DNA of 64,000 nucleotides from Ruegeria sp. 6PALISEP08 (lineage in GTDB: Bacteria; Pseudomonadota; Alphaproteobacteria; Rhodobacterales; Rhodobacteraceae), in assembly GCF_001238295.1 (NCBI RefSeq), contig NZ_LGXZ01000011.1, positions 62,001-126,000 of the forward strand. Direction: 5' to 3'. The position numbers and the translations under genes are program-made. This document shows positions 44,253 through 53,128 of this stretch, one piece after another (the stretch's first letter is position 1; each line of letters opens with the position of its first letter). The notes under the pieces are model-generated. The model ran no database searches. It saw only the letters and a program-made list of their open reading frames with translations, and was not told where the DNA came from.

Positions 44253-45137
44253 TCAATCAGGCAGAAGATACTCCACCAATTCGGTCCGCTGCAGGGCCAG
44301 GAAGTTGTCATCCGAGATCATCGTGGCCCGCAAACAGCCCTGCCCATCGCGCCAGACTGACAGCCCTTCGAGATTGTCATGCGTGCCCGTTGCGGTTTCG
44401 AACAGGGTTTCTTCGGCATTGGGAGTGTCATCCGCCACATCCCATCGGCGCAGTCGCGAGCGGAAGCCGACAAAACCCAGCTTACGCTCCAGCACATAAA
44501 ACTTCCCGTCCGGGCCGAAATCAGCACCGACAGGCTTGAACCCACCGCGTTGCGGAAAGACGAATGGGATCGACCATGCATCGCCATTCCAACGGTAAAC
44601 CGGGATGTCCCCGTCAGCGGTACGGTCTTTTTCCGGCATTGTGTAAAGCCAGCCGCGCGCATCAACGGCAAGACCTTCGAAAGACCCGTTGTCAGCGAGA
44701 TCTTCAAAAGCCGGGGGGCGCGGTAAAACGCGTGCCTTGGCACCCGGCTCTGAATAACGAGCGACCCGGTGCACCCCCTCGAACGCGACATAGACCCCAC
44801 CACCTGGTGCCAGCGCAAGCCCTTCGGAATCCCCAACACCGCCTTTCATGATGCGCCCCTGGCTGGACAGAACCTGCCAATGATCCAACACACGAACGCT
44901 GGTGATCTGATCCCCGTCCCGCTCTAATCTTGCCGTGGCTATTCTGGCCCGATCACTGAGCACCAGAATCTGCTGACCATCGTCCCAGACGTGCAGCGCC
45001 GAAAACCCGCCAAACCAGTTTGCGGGGTCTTTCCACTCAAAGCTGTGCAGATATGTGGCGGGCTTGATTTCGACCGCCACGGCTGCCGTGGCCGCAAATA
45101 GAAAAGCGCTCAGTTGGATTGCAAAACGGCAGCGCAT
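44253..45137 (-). CDS. Exported phytase-like esterase family protein
   Basis: A 294-residue protein with signal peptide (MRCRFAIQLSAFLFAATAAVA) and repeats of a six-bladed beta-propeller ('FGGFSALHVWDDGQQILVLSDRARIATA', 'GVGDSEGLALAPGGGVYVAFEGVHRVARY', 'SFEGLAVDARGWLYTMPE', 'DNLEGLSVW'). This is the 'esterase-like activity of phytase' family (PF13449-type). It is periplasmic; the activity is unproven. It overlaps the mepA stop by 28 bp. Confidence 0.8.
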   Translation of the reverse strand: MRCRFAIQLSAFLFAATAAVAVEIKPATYLHSFEWKDPANWFGGFSALHVWDDGQQILVLSDRARIATARLERDGDQITSVRVLDHWQVLSSQGRIMKGGVGDSEGLALAPGGGVYVAFEGVHRVARYSEPGAKARVLPRPPAFEDLADNGSFEGLAVDARGWLYTMPEKDRTADGDIPVYRWNGDAWSIPFVFPQRGGFKPVGADFGPDGKFYVLERKLGFVGFRSRLRRWDVADDTPNAEETLFETATGTHDNLEGLSVWRDGQGCLRATMISDDNFLALQRTELVEYLLPD

Positions 45138-45973
45138 TGTTGTGGCAAATCGGCCAGAACGTATTCCCGGCGTTTCTTGGGGGCTGGCGCATTTGGATCA
45201 GGTGGCGGCGGATTGAGGATGTTGTTCACCCATTCCTGCGCCTGGGCGCAACCATCGCCCTTGGGTGGCGAGTCCTGATTGACGCAGCCTTTCGACCCTC
45301 GGGGGCATTTCAGACGGACGTGAAAATGGTAATGATGCCCCCACCATGGTCTGATCTTGCGCAGGTAGGCGCGGTTGCCTTTCTCATCCTTGCACATCTG
45401 CACCTTTGCCCCGGGAAACACGAAGATGCGCGCAACACGCTTGTCTTTTGCAGCTTCGCGCAAAACCGCATGGTGCTGTTTCGTCCAGTTTCCATTGACA
45501 AAAGCACCGTTCGCGCGCCGCAGCGAAATGGACGAGATATTCTCTCGCGCCTTGCGGCTGAGGCGCATGTTGTCTCCCGGCAGCATCCAGATATCGATAT
45601 CCAGACCCAATTGATGCGAGCGGTGGCCCGAGGTCATCGGCCCGCCCCTTGGCTGGCTGATATCCCCTACATAGAGACCATTCCAACCCGGCTGTTTCGC
45701 CGCAAATTTGCTGAGGTCTGTCACATAATCAATCGCTTCGGGGTGCCCCCAATTGCGATTGCGTGACAAGCGCATGGCCTGCCACGTAGGTCCGGTTTCG
45801 GGCAATTGCACGGACCCGGCGGCGCATCCACGCGAATAACTGCCGAACGCGGCTGGTTTTTGTTGTGAATTGACCCTTTTCGCCCCAAACAACTGCTTCG
45901 CCAGAGGCTCTGCCGTCGCAGTGCCTGCAAAAGCAAGCGCCGCCAAAACGATCAAAAAACGCTTTAAAATCAT
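45110..45973 (-). CDS. mepA: Penicillin-insensitive murein endopeptidase MepA
   Basis: A 287-residue periplasmic LAS-type (M74) metallopeptidase that cleaves D-Ala-meso-DAP cross-links. Signal peptide at 1-21; zinc ligands in 'SGHRSHQLGLDIDIWMLPG' and 'WWGHHYHFHVRLKCPRG'. The C-terminal 50 residues are Pro-rich. It lies between a MFS gene (ATGA overlap at the start) and a propeller protein, on one leftward transcript. Confidence 0.92.
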   Translation of the reverse strand: MILKRFLIVLAALAFAGTATAEPLAKQLFGAKRVNSQQKPAAFGSYSRGCAAGSVQLPETGPTWQAMRLSRNRNWGHPEAIDYVTDLSKFAAKQPGWNGLYVGDISQPRGGPMTSGHRSHQLGLDIDIWMLPGDNMRLSRKARENISSISLRRANGAFVNGNWTKQHHAVLREAAKDKRVARIFVFPGAKVQMCKDEKGNRAYLRKIRPWWGHHYHFHVRLKCPRGSKGCVNQDSPPKGDGCAQAQEWVNNILNPPPPDPNAPAPKKRREYVLADLPQQCAAVLQSN

Positions 45974-47337
45974 CTGCTCTGATCCCCTTCCGGTCTGACC
46001 CAGCGCATCAGGACTAATCCCAGAATAAACAACCCAACGACGGGTGACACCCCCAGACGGGCACTGCCAGTCACGGTTGTTGCAATTCCGATCAATAGAG
46101 GTGCCGCAAAGGCGGTTGCACGCCCCGACAGACCATAAAGCCCAAAGCTTTCGACCGGAGCCTTGGGATCAGTATGACGCACCATCATCGAACGGCTGGC
46201 CGATTGTAGAATTCCGCCCATACCCCCGATCAGCACACCACAGCCGAAGAAAACAATGTCTGGCAGGCTAGATCCTTCGACCAGTGGAATGCCGTAAATC
46301 TGTGTCCGGTCCATCATCACCACCGTGGCGCAGACGAAAATCAGAACCCAGATCGCAACGATGATCACTGGTTTGGGGCCGTACTTCTTGTCCAGCTTGC
46401 CGCCCACCCAGGAAAACGCCGCCGCCGCCAGCACGCTGACAATCCCGAAGACGCCGATCTTGATCAGGTCCCACTCCAGCACCAACCGAGCATAGACACC
46501 GCCAAAACTGTATAGCCCATTCAGCGCATCGCGATAGAACATGGACGAGCCCAGATAACTGGCCAGACTGACGCGGTAACGCAGGTTAGACACTGATTTC
46601 GCGAGCAGCCGCAGCGCCTCACCCACGCTGCCCTTTTTGTCACTTGGCACATCCTCGCGCACCCACAGGAAGTAGGGCACCATGAACAGAATGAACCACG
46701 CTGCCGTAAACGGGCCGACAAAACGTGTGCCTTCCCGGGTCGCAGCATCAAGACCCAGGGCGGGATCCATCCCAATCAACGTCTTGCCATTCGCCTGTTC
46801 AACAAACAGCGCCAGCATGATCGCCAGTGAGATCAACCCACCAAAATAGCCAAATGCAAAGCCCGAACCCGAAATCTCGCCCACTTCGCTGTCATCGCCC
46901 AGATCGGGTAGCTGCGAGTTGATGAAGATCAGCGCATATTCCGCGCCCACAAAGCCCAGTCCAAAGGCCGCCAGCATCAGCCACATATTCGAACCATCCG
47001 GCATCGTGTACCACAGCGCGCCGGACCCGACCGCATACATGACCGAAAATGCAAAGATCCACGGAATGCGTCGCCCCGACACATCTGCCATCGCCCCCAG
47101 CAAAGGCGCACCAAAGGCAATGATCAGCCCCGTGATCGTCAGGCAGTTTGCCCAGACCGTCTGCGCCTGCGCGGCGGCGGCCTCGGAATCCAGTCCACTG
47201 TTGGCATAATACCCGGCTGCCACCCCGGCGAAGTATGGGCCAAAGACAAACGTGACCAGCAGGGTGTGATAAGGCTGACTGGCCCAGTCAAAGAACCACC
47301 AGCCCCAGATGCGCCTGCGTTTGGAAATCTCTGCCAT
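45970..47337 (-). CDS. MFS transporter, UMF1/Atg22-like
   Basis: A 455-residue inner-membrane protein with about 12 TM helices and the UMF1 motifs 'WGWWFFDWASQPYHTLLVTFVFGPYF', 'GAPLLGAMADVSGRRIPWIFAF' and 'GMGGILQSASRSMMVRHTDP'. These proteins resemble yeast Atg22 (amino-acid effluxer); the substrate is unknown. The ATG at 47337 has GAGG upstream and begins the usual N-terminus; the frame extends further without support. First gene of the operon with mepA. Confidence 0.88.
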   Translation of the reverse strand: MAEISKRRRIWGWWFFDWASQPYHTLLVTFVFGPYFAGVAAGYYANSGLDSEAAAAQAQTVWANCLTITGLIIAFGAPLLGAMADVSGRRIPWIFAFSVMYAVGSGALWYTMPDGSNMWLMLAAFGLGFVGAEYALIFINSQLPDLGDDSEVGEISGSGFAFGYFGGLISLAIMLALFVEQANGKTLIGMDPALGLDAATREGTRFVGPFTAAWFILFMVPYFLWVREDVPSDKKGSVGEALRLLAKSVSNLRYRVSLASYLGSSMFYRDALNGLYSFGGVYARLVLEWDLIKIGVFGIVSVLAAAAFSWVGGKLDKKYGPKPVIIVAIWVLIFVCATVVMMDRTQIYGIPLVEGSSLPDIVFFGCGVLIGGMGGILQSASRSMMVRHTDPKAPVESFGLYGLSGRATAFAAPLLIGIATTVTGSARLGVSPVVGLFILGLVLMRWVRPEGDQSR

Positions 47338-47464
47338 CTCTGCCTCAGTTATTGTTGTGTTTATAAGAAGGGGCTTTAATTCAATTCGCAAGCTTTGAGT
47401 GCCAGACACTTGCTCTTTGCCTTTGTGGCGCTTAGGTCTCGGCCAACAAGAAAACGGAGAACCT

Positions 47465-47752
47465 ATGCTGTCGCTGATCCAAATCCTGCTGCTGATCCTG
47501 GACATAGTCTGGTTCATCATTTTGGCCCATGTGATCATGAGCTGGCTGATCAACTTTCAGGTGCTCAATTTGCACCAGCAGTTGGTTGCGCAAATTTGGT
47601 ATGGGCTGAACCGCATATTAGAGCCTATCTATGGCCCTATCCGACGTATTTTGCCGAATATGGGCGGGCTGGATCTGACCCCTTTGGTGGTGCTGATCGG
47701 GGTCTATGCGCTGCGGATCATCCTGATCAACAACGCGCCATACTTCTACTGA
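47465..47752 (+). CDS. YggT family membrane protein
   Basis: A 95-residue inner-membrane protein with two hydrophobic segments ('LIQILLLILDIVWFIILAHVIMSWLI' and 'LDLTPLVVLIGVYALRIILI') and the family motif 'RILEPIYGPIRRILPNMGGLDLTP'. YggT proteins take part in cell envelope or division processes in other bacteria. Start at ATG 47465, after CGGAGAA; the frame continues 22 codons upstream without support. Divergent from the MFS gene. Confidence 0.88.
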   Translation: MLSLIQILLLILDIVWFIILAHVIMSWLINFQVLNLHQQLVAQIWYGLNRILEPIYGPIRRILPNMGGLDLTPLVVLIGVYALRIILINNAPYFY

Positions 47753-47830
47753 CCTCTTGTTCACCGAATCTTAGTATGTGATTGTCCTGTCTTAAGAGCA
47801 GATAAACCTTAAAACAGGGCAACCCCACAG

Positions 47831-49870
47831 ATGTTCGACTCCGCACCCTTGTTGCGAGATGTCTTTGGATTCGACGACTTCCGCCCCGGGCAGGAAGAGA
47901 TTGTCGATGCCGTGACCGCTGGCGAAAACGTGCTGGCCATCATGCCCACTGGGGGCGGGAAATCCCTATGCTTCCAGTTGCCTGCCTTGCTGCGCGACGG
48001 TGTGACGGTGGTGATTTCACCGCTGATCGCCTTGATGCGCGATCAGGTGCGCGGACTGCAGGAAGCCGGGGTTGAGGCCGGGGCGCTGACCTCGGGCAAC
48101 ACACCCGAAGAGACCGACGCGGTGTGGGAAGCTTTGGAAGCCGGGCGGCTCAAGCTGCTTTATATGGCGCCTGAACGTCTGGCTGCCGGGTCGGCGCTGG
48201 GCATGTTGCGCCGGATCAATGTAAGCCTGATTGCCGTGGATGAGGCGCATTGCGTCAGCCAATGGGGCCACGATTTCCGCCCCGATTACCTGCGGATCGG
48301 CGAGTTGCGGCGGGCACTGAACGTCCCTCTCGCCGCCTTCACAGCCACAGCGGATGCAGAAACCCAGGACGAGATTGTCGAGAAACTGTTTGACGATATC
48401 GAGCCGCGCAAGTTTCTGCGCGGGTTCGACCGGCCCAATATCCATCTGGCGTTTGCCGCCAAGGACGGGCCGCGTAAACAGATCCTCGATTTTGCAGCCG
48501 CACGCAAAGGGCAATCCGGCATCGTCTATTGCGGCACCCGCAACAAGACCGAGGTCCTGGCCCAGGCCCTGCGCGCCGAAGGCCACACTGCTTGCCATTA
48601 CCACGGTGGGATGGACCCCGAGGATCGTCGCATCGTCGAGACCCGTTTCGCACGCGAGGACGGTCTGATTGTCGTGGCCACCGTGGCCTTTGGCATGGGC
48701 ATCGACAAACCCGATATCCGCTGGGTGGCCCATGCGGACTTGCCCAAATCCATCGAGGCCTATTATCAGGAAATCGGGCGCGCAGGGCGCGACGGCGGCC
48801 CCGCCGAAACGCTCACCTTGTTCGGCCCCGACGATATCCGCCTGCGGCGGTCGCAGATAGACGAAGGGCTGGCTCCTCCCGAGCGCCGCATGGCCGATCA
48901 TGCAAGGCTGAACGCTTTGCTTGGCTTGGCCGAGGCGCTGGAATGTCGCCGCCAGACCTTGCTGGGCTATTTTGGCGAACAGGCCGTGCCCTGTGGCAAA
49001 TGCGACCTATGCGATACGCCGCCCGAGGTTTTTGATGGCACAACACCGGTTCGCATGGCCCTATCCGCGATCCTTCGCACTGAGGAGTGGTTCGGAAGCG
49101 GCCATTTGATCGACATTCTTCAGGGGAATGAGACCGATAAAACCCGCGCACGTCGTCACGATGATCTGTCCACCTGGGGCATCGGCAAAGAATGGTCGCG
49201 CCCGCAGTGGCAGGCGATCTTTCGACAAATGATGGGGCATGATTTGGTCCGTCCCGACCCCGAGCGTCATGGCGCGTTGCGCATGACCGAGTCAGCCAAA
49301 CCGATTCTCAAGGGGAAGGCGAAGATCAACCTGCGCAAAGACACCCTGCGCAAGACAACACGCCGACCAGCGGTGAAAGCCATGGTGTCCGAGGAAGACG
49401 CGCCGCTGCTGTCGGCGCTCAAGGCCAAACGCCGTGCTTTGGCGGAATCTGCGCGCGTTCCAGCCTATGTCATCTTCACTGACCGCACCTTGATCGAAAT
49501 GGCTGAAAAACGACCTATGACACTGGACGATGTGGCACGGATTGGTGGAGTCGGTGCCAAAAAGCTGGAACGCTATGGTGACACTTTCCTTGAAGTCATC
49601 GCAGGAGCGGTTGAGGTCGTTCACCCGGCGCGGCGCAAACTGGCCGGGCGGGATCAGGGCGAGATTTATGACCGTTTGCTCGAAGTGCAGTCTCAGTTAT
49701 CGCGCGGCCCCGATGGAATCGACAAGCCACTGACCTGCTCGGCTTCGCAATTGGCAAAGGTGGCGCAGATGCGGCCCGATGACTCTCGCGGGATCGAGAC
49801 GGTGCTGGGCGATCGACGTCACGAAAGGTTTGGCGCTGCCTTTCTGGACGTGCTGCGTGAGGCGGGCTAG
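47831..49870 (+). CDS. recQ: ATP-dependent DNA helicase RecQ
   Basis: A 679-residue 3'-5' helicase: Walker A 'PTGGGKS' (39-45), DEAH box (137-140) in 'AVDEAHCVSQWGHDFRPDY', motif VI 'QEIGRAGRDG', an RQC zinc site ('CGKCDLC'), and an HRDC domain near 530-600 ('VPAYVIFTDRTLIEMA'). It unwinds recombination and replication intermediates. It lies 78 bp after YggT and 33 bp before yaaA, perhaps as one unit. Confidence 0.95.
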   Translation: MFDSAPLLRDVFGFDDFRPGQEEIVDAVTAGENVLAIMPTGGGKSLCFQLPALLRDGVTVVISPLIALMRDQVRGLQEAGVEAGALTSGNTPEETDAVWEALEAGRLKLLYMAPERLAAGSALGMLRRINVSLIAVDEAHCVSQWGHDFRPDYLRIGELRRALNVPLAAFTATADAETQDEIVEKLFDDIEPRKFLRGFDRPNIHLAFAAKDGPRKQILDFAAARKGQSGIVYCGTRNKTEVLAQALRAEGHTACHYHGGMDPEDRRIVETRFAREDGLIVVATVAFGMGIDKPDIRWVAHADLPKSIEAYYQEIGRAGRDGGPAETLTLFGPDDIRLRRSQIDEGLAPPERRMADHARLNALLGLAEALECRRQTLLGYFGEQAVPCGKCDLCDTPPEVFDGTTPVRMALSAILRTEEWFGSGHLIDILQGNETDKTRARRHDDLSTWGIGKEWSRPQWQAIFRQMMGHDLVRPDPERHGALRMTESAKPILKGKAKINLRKDTLRKTTRRPAVKAMVSEEDAPLLSALKAKRRALAESARVPAYVIFTDRTLIEMAEKRPMTLDDVARIGGVGAKKLERYGDTFLEVIAGAVEVVHPARRKLAGRDQGEIYDRLLEVQSQLSRGPDGIDKPLTCSASQLAKVAQMRPDDSRGIETVLGDRRHERFGAAFLDVLREAG

Positions 49871-49903
49871 ATACGCCAATTCAGGCAAGGAAAGAGGGCG
49901 GAT

Positions 49904-50674
49904 ATGCTGGTAGTGATTTCCCCGGCCAAGCGGCTGGACTGGGCAGAACGGAATGTCGCGGTCACACAACCCGACTTTCAGGATGACGCGATCCGTCTAT
50001 CGAAGACCGCACGGAACCTGACGCTTGGCGATCTGAAAAAGCTGATGGACCTCAGCGACGATCTCGCACGCCTGAACCGCGACCGCTATCGCGCCTTTAC
50101 GGACGCGCCCGAGGCCGAGGCCACGCGCCCCGCGGCGCTTGCTTTTGCGGGTGACACCTATCAGGGGCTTGAGGCCAGTTCACTTGACACTGACGAACTG
50201 GCGTGGGCCCAGGACCATTTGCGCATTCTGTCAGGGCTGTATGGCGTGCTGCGACCGCTGGATGCGATTCAGCCTTATCGGCTGGAGATGGGCAGCAAAC
50301 TGAAAACCCGGCGTGGCAAAAGCCTTTATGAATATTGGGGCAACCAACTCAGCAAAGCGCTGAATACCCAAGGCTCCGAAATTGACAGTGATGTTTTGAT
50401 CAATTGCGCCAGCCAGGAGTATTTTGGCGCTGTTGACCCAAAAGCCCTAAAACTTCGGGTCGTCACGCCGGTCTTCATGGAAGACAAAAACGGCACCCCG
50501 AAGATCGTCAGCTTCTTTGCCAAAAAAGCCCGCGGTGCGATGGCGCGGTATATCATCCAGCACCGCCTGACCGATCCCAAGGCACTGCAGGAATTCGACA
50601 CAGGAGGGTACGTATATCGTGCTGACCTTTCTGAGGTGGACAAACCGGTCTTTGTGAGACCCTACACGGTCTGA
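49904..50674 (+). CDS. yaaA: Peroxide stress protein YaaA
   Basis: A 256-residue UPF0246/DUF328 protein: 'LVVISPAKRLDW', 'ALAFAGDTYQGLEA', 'HLRILSGLYGVLRPLDAIQPYRLEMG', 'YWGNQLSKAL' and 'NCASQEYFGAVD'. In E. coli YaaA is an OxyR-regulated DNA- and iron-related protein that limits damage by H2O2. Downstream a palindrome (50718-50737) and the convergent kinase gene follow. Confidence 0.92.
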   Translation: MLVVISPAKRLDWAERNVAVTQPDFQDDAIRLSKTARNLTLGDLKKLMDLSDDLARLNRDRYRAFTDAPEAEATRPAALAFAGDTYQGLEASSLDTDELAWAQDHLRILSGLYGVLRPLDAIQPYRLEMGSKLKTRRGKSLYEYWGNQLSKALNTQGSEIDSDVLINCASQEYFGAVDPKALKLRVVTPVFMEDKNGTPKIVSFFAKKARGAMARYIIQHRLTDPKALQEFDTGGYVYRADLSEVDKPVFVRPYTV

Positions 50675-50717
50675 ATTTCATTGGTAAATTTGGTTGCGCT
50701 TGCGGCCAAGGAAGGAA

Positions 50718-50760
50718 GCGAGGGGCCTGCGCCTCGCGCACCCCGGGTTATTTCTAGCCA
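50718..50760. repeat. Palindromic intergenic repeat downstream of yaaA
   Basis: GCGAGG, eight bases, CCTCGC, then ACCCCGGGTTATTTCTAGCCAG-like sequence. In my recollection such a GC-rich hairpin followed by CCCCGGG-TATTT-GATGAAG recurs in intergenic regions of Rhodobacteraceae. The stop codon of the histidine kinase gene lies within it. Confidence 0.4.
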
Positions 50761-53012
50761 GATGAAGCAGGACCCCTCTTGCTGTCACCGCCGGGTACAA
50801 CATGATTATCGTCTTCAAGAGGCACAACCTGGCTGACATCATCGGGTTGATGTTGCAGGATCATCTGGTGAATGAGGTTTTTGTGCAGTGGCTTGGTCAA
50901 GTAGTGATCAAGCCCCGCAGATAATATCCCCTCATCATCTCCGGCCATTGCGTGGGCGGTCAGGGCAACGATGGGTACATGACGGCCGGTTTCAACCTCG
51001 AGCCGACGGATTTCAGCGGTGGCCTGTTTGCCGTCCATTTTTGGCATTGAGATATCCATGAAAATCAGATCGGGTTGGAAGTCCTGATAGATATCAACAG
51101 CCTCAAACCCATGAGATGCAAATCTCAGCTCGATGTTCAGATCCTTGACCATCTTTTTTAGGATCAGTTGGTTGGTGCGATTGTCTTCTGCCGCGAGGAT
51201 TCTCATGCGTCGGACTTTGGTTGTTGTAAATTCACCCTTATTAGAGACTGATTTCAACTTTCTAAGCTGGGAAGGGCTTTGGGAATGGTCCTTGAGCACC
51301 ATCAGCCTGCTATACAGTTCGGATCGGGGGATGGGTTTCTGTAGAACCCCTTCGATCAGGTCGCGTGCCGGGTGAGTGTGGATCAGGCCGGGATTTGTGG
51401 GCATCACAATAACCGACAGATCCCCCCAGCCCCGATCTTTGAGCGAAGTTGCAAGGTCCAACCCGTCCATGTCCGGCAGATCATGATCACACAACACAAG
51501 TTCAACTTGATCGTTCATCTTTGCCAGCGCCTCTCCCCCAGATGCGCAGACGGTCACTTCGGCACCCAATCGGCCAAGCTGTTTCGACAGAATGGCCCGG
51601 TTTACAGCTAGATCCTCAACCACCATCACATGTTTGACGCAGTCCGCCAGGTTCGGCGGTTCGGGCTGCGGACCTTCGGCCGTGGGCAGGGAGATGCGAA
51701 AACCGAAACATGACCCTTTACCCAATTCGCTTTCAACCCAAACCGCGCCCTCCATCATGGAAATCAAGCGCTTGGTGATGGCGAGGCCCAACCCGGTGCC
51801 TTCGAACTGACGATTGCGATCGTCTTCCACTTGATTGAACTCGCCGAAGATATGGCTGATTTTTTCGGCCTCGACACCGATGCCCGTATCTTCGATGGCA
51901 ACATGAATATCGCAGGTCTGTGTGTCAGGGTGGGGCACACCGGTGACCCGGATCAGAACATGCCCTTCGGACGTGAATTTGACCGCGTTGCCAACCAAAT
52001 TGGTCAGGACTTGCCGTATTCGGCCGGGATCACCGACAAACAGCGTGGGCAAGAACAGGTCATAGTCCACCAGCAGCGTCAGGCCCTTGTCCCGCACGCT
52101 GGGCTGCAACAACATTGCGACCTCCAGAATGCAGCGTTCCAGATCGAAGTGTTCGGGGTGCAGAACAAGTTTGTCAGCTTCGATCTTCGAGTAATCCAGC
52201 ACGTCATTGATGATGACAAGCAGGGCCTCGCCCGAATTACGGATAGTATTGACATAAAGCTGCTGCTCTTCATCCAGCGGGGTTTCGCCCAGCAACTCGC
52301 TCATCCCGACGATACCATTCATCGGCGTGCGGATTTCGTGGCTCATGTTGGCCAGAAACGCAGACTTCGCACGGTTGGCCGCTTCGGCCCGTTCACGCGC
52401 CGTTCTCAACTCGGTCTCATGCCGGACCGAGGCGGTTATGTTAAGGGCAAGGCTGACCACGTCACCACCATTGCCCCGCTGATCGATCAGACGGATGTAC
52501 TGCCCGTTCCACAGTTGCAGCACAATTGGTGGCGGGTTGGCACGGTTCCAGCGCGCCTGCATTCTGGCGCACCATTCATCGGCGGATTCATCGCCAATGT
52601 CGACGATGCCTTCGGTCGTCAACAATTCCAGAATACGGGTGTAGGTTATCCCGGGTGCCACTTCATCCAGCCCGTCAAAAGCGCTCAGATACGCGGTGTT
52701 GGCCCCGATCAGCCGACCATCTCCGTCGAAAAAGGCAAACCCATCCTGAATGGTTTGGATCGAATGCCATAGACGGCGTTCGGCAACCTCGATCTTGGCA
52801 TGGGCGACGGTCAGATCAGATTTGACCTTCTCATTCTCATCCCGAACGGTTTCAACTTCGGCCTGTGTTTCACCAATACGTTTGGTCAACGCCATGGCGT
52901 GCTGACCCAGTTTCCGGTTGGCCGCCGAAAGCTCGGCCTGTTTCAGGGCCAGCATACGCTCGGCCGCCAGACGTGCACGCCGTTCCTGTGCCAGTTTGTG
53001 TGCAAGATTCAT
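50754..53012 (-). CDS. Hybrid sensor histidine kinase with PAS and two receiver domains
   Basis: A 752-residue soluble kinase: an N-terminal coiled coil (1-80), a PAS domain (about 82-200), HisKA with H-box '[12 protein letters not shown]' (His225), HATPase_c (about 300-445, G-boxes '[19 protein letters not shown]' and '[12 protein letters not shown]'), receiver 1 (about 462-575, Asp509, Lys559) and receiver 2 (about 603-735, Asp653). It autophosphorylates and passes phosphate through its receivers. No TM helix, so it senses an internal signal. No response-regulator gene is adjacent; the C-terminus ends in the palindromic repeat. Confidence 0.93.
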   Translation of the reverse strand: MNLAHKLAQERRARLAAERMLALKQAELSAANRKLGQHAMALTKRIGETQAEVETVRDENEKVKSDLTVAHAKIEVAERRLWHSIQTIQDGFAFFDGDGRLIGANTAYLSAFDGLDEVAPGITYTRILELLTTEGIVDIGDESADEWCARMQARWNRANPPPIVLQLWNGQYIRLIDQRGNGGDVVSLALNITASVRHETELRTARERAEAANRAKSAFLANMSHEIRTPMNGIVGMSELLGETPLDEEQQLYVNTIRNSGEALLVIINDVLDYSKIEADKLVLHPEHFDLERCILEVAMLLQPSVRDKGLTLLVDYDLFLPTLFVGDPGRIRQVLTNLVGNAVKFTSEGHVLIRVTGVPHPDTQTCDIHVAIEDTGIGVEAEKISHIFGEFNQVEDDRNRQFEGTGLGLAITKRLISMMEGAVWVESELGKGSCFGFRISLPTAEGPQPEPPNLADCVKHVMVVEDLAVNRAILSKQLGRLGAEVTVCASGGEALAKMNDQVELVLCDHDLPDMDGLDLATSLKDRGWGDLSVIVMPTNPGLIHTHPARDLIEGVLQKPIPRSELYSRLMVLKDHSQSPSQLRKLKSVSNKGEFTTTKVRRMRILAAEDNRTNQLILKKMVKDLNIELRFASHGFEAVDIYQDFQPDLIFMDISMPKMDGKQATAEIRRLEVETGRHVPIVALTAHAMAGDDEGILSAGLDHYLTKPLHKNLIHQMILQHQPDDVSQVVPLEDDNHVVPGGDSKRGPASSG

Positions 53013-53128
53013 GATGATCGATTCCGGGACGTTCAGGCCCCACCATCGCGGCAGAGAATGAAAAACTGTTTAAGCCGTTGCGCGACAGGCATGCGCCATG
53101 CAAACTTCGGTTCAAAGAGGAGGGCACC

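Noticed and set aside
51831-52772. Open plus-strand frame of 313 codons inside the histidine kinase gene
   Set aside because: Antisense to conserved kinase motifs; composition is typical of a shadow frame.
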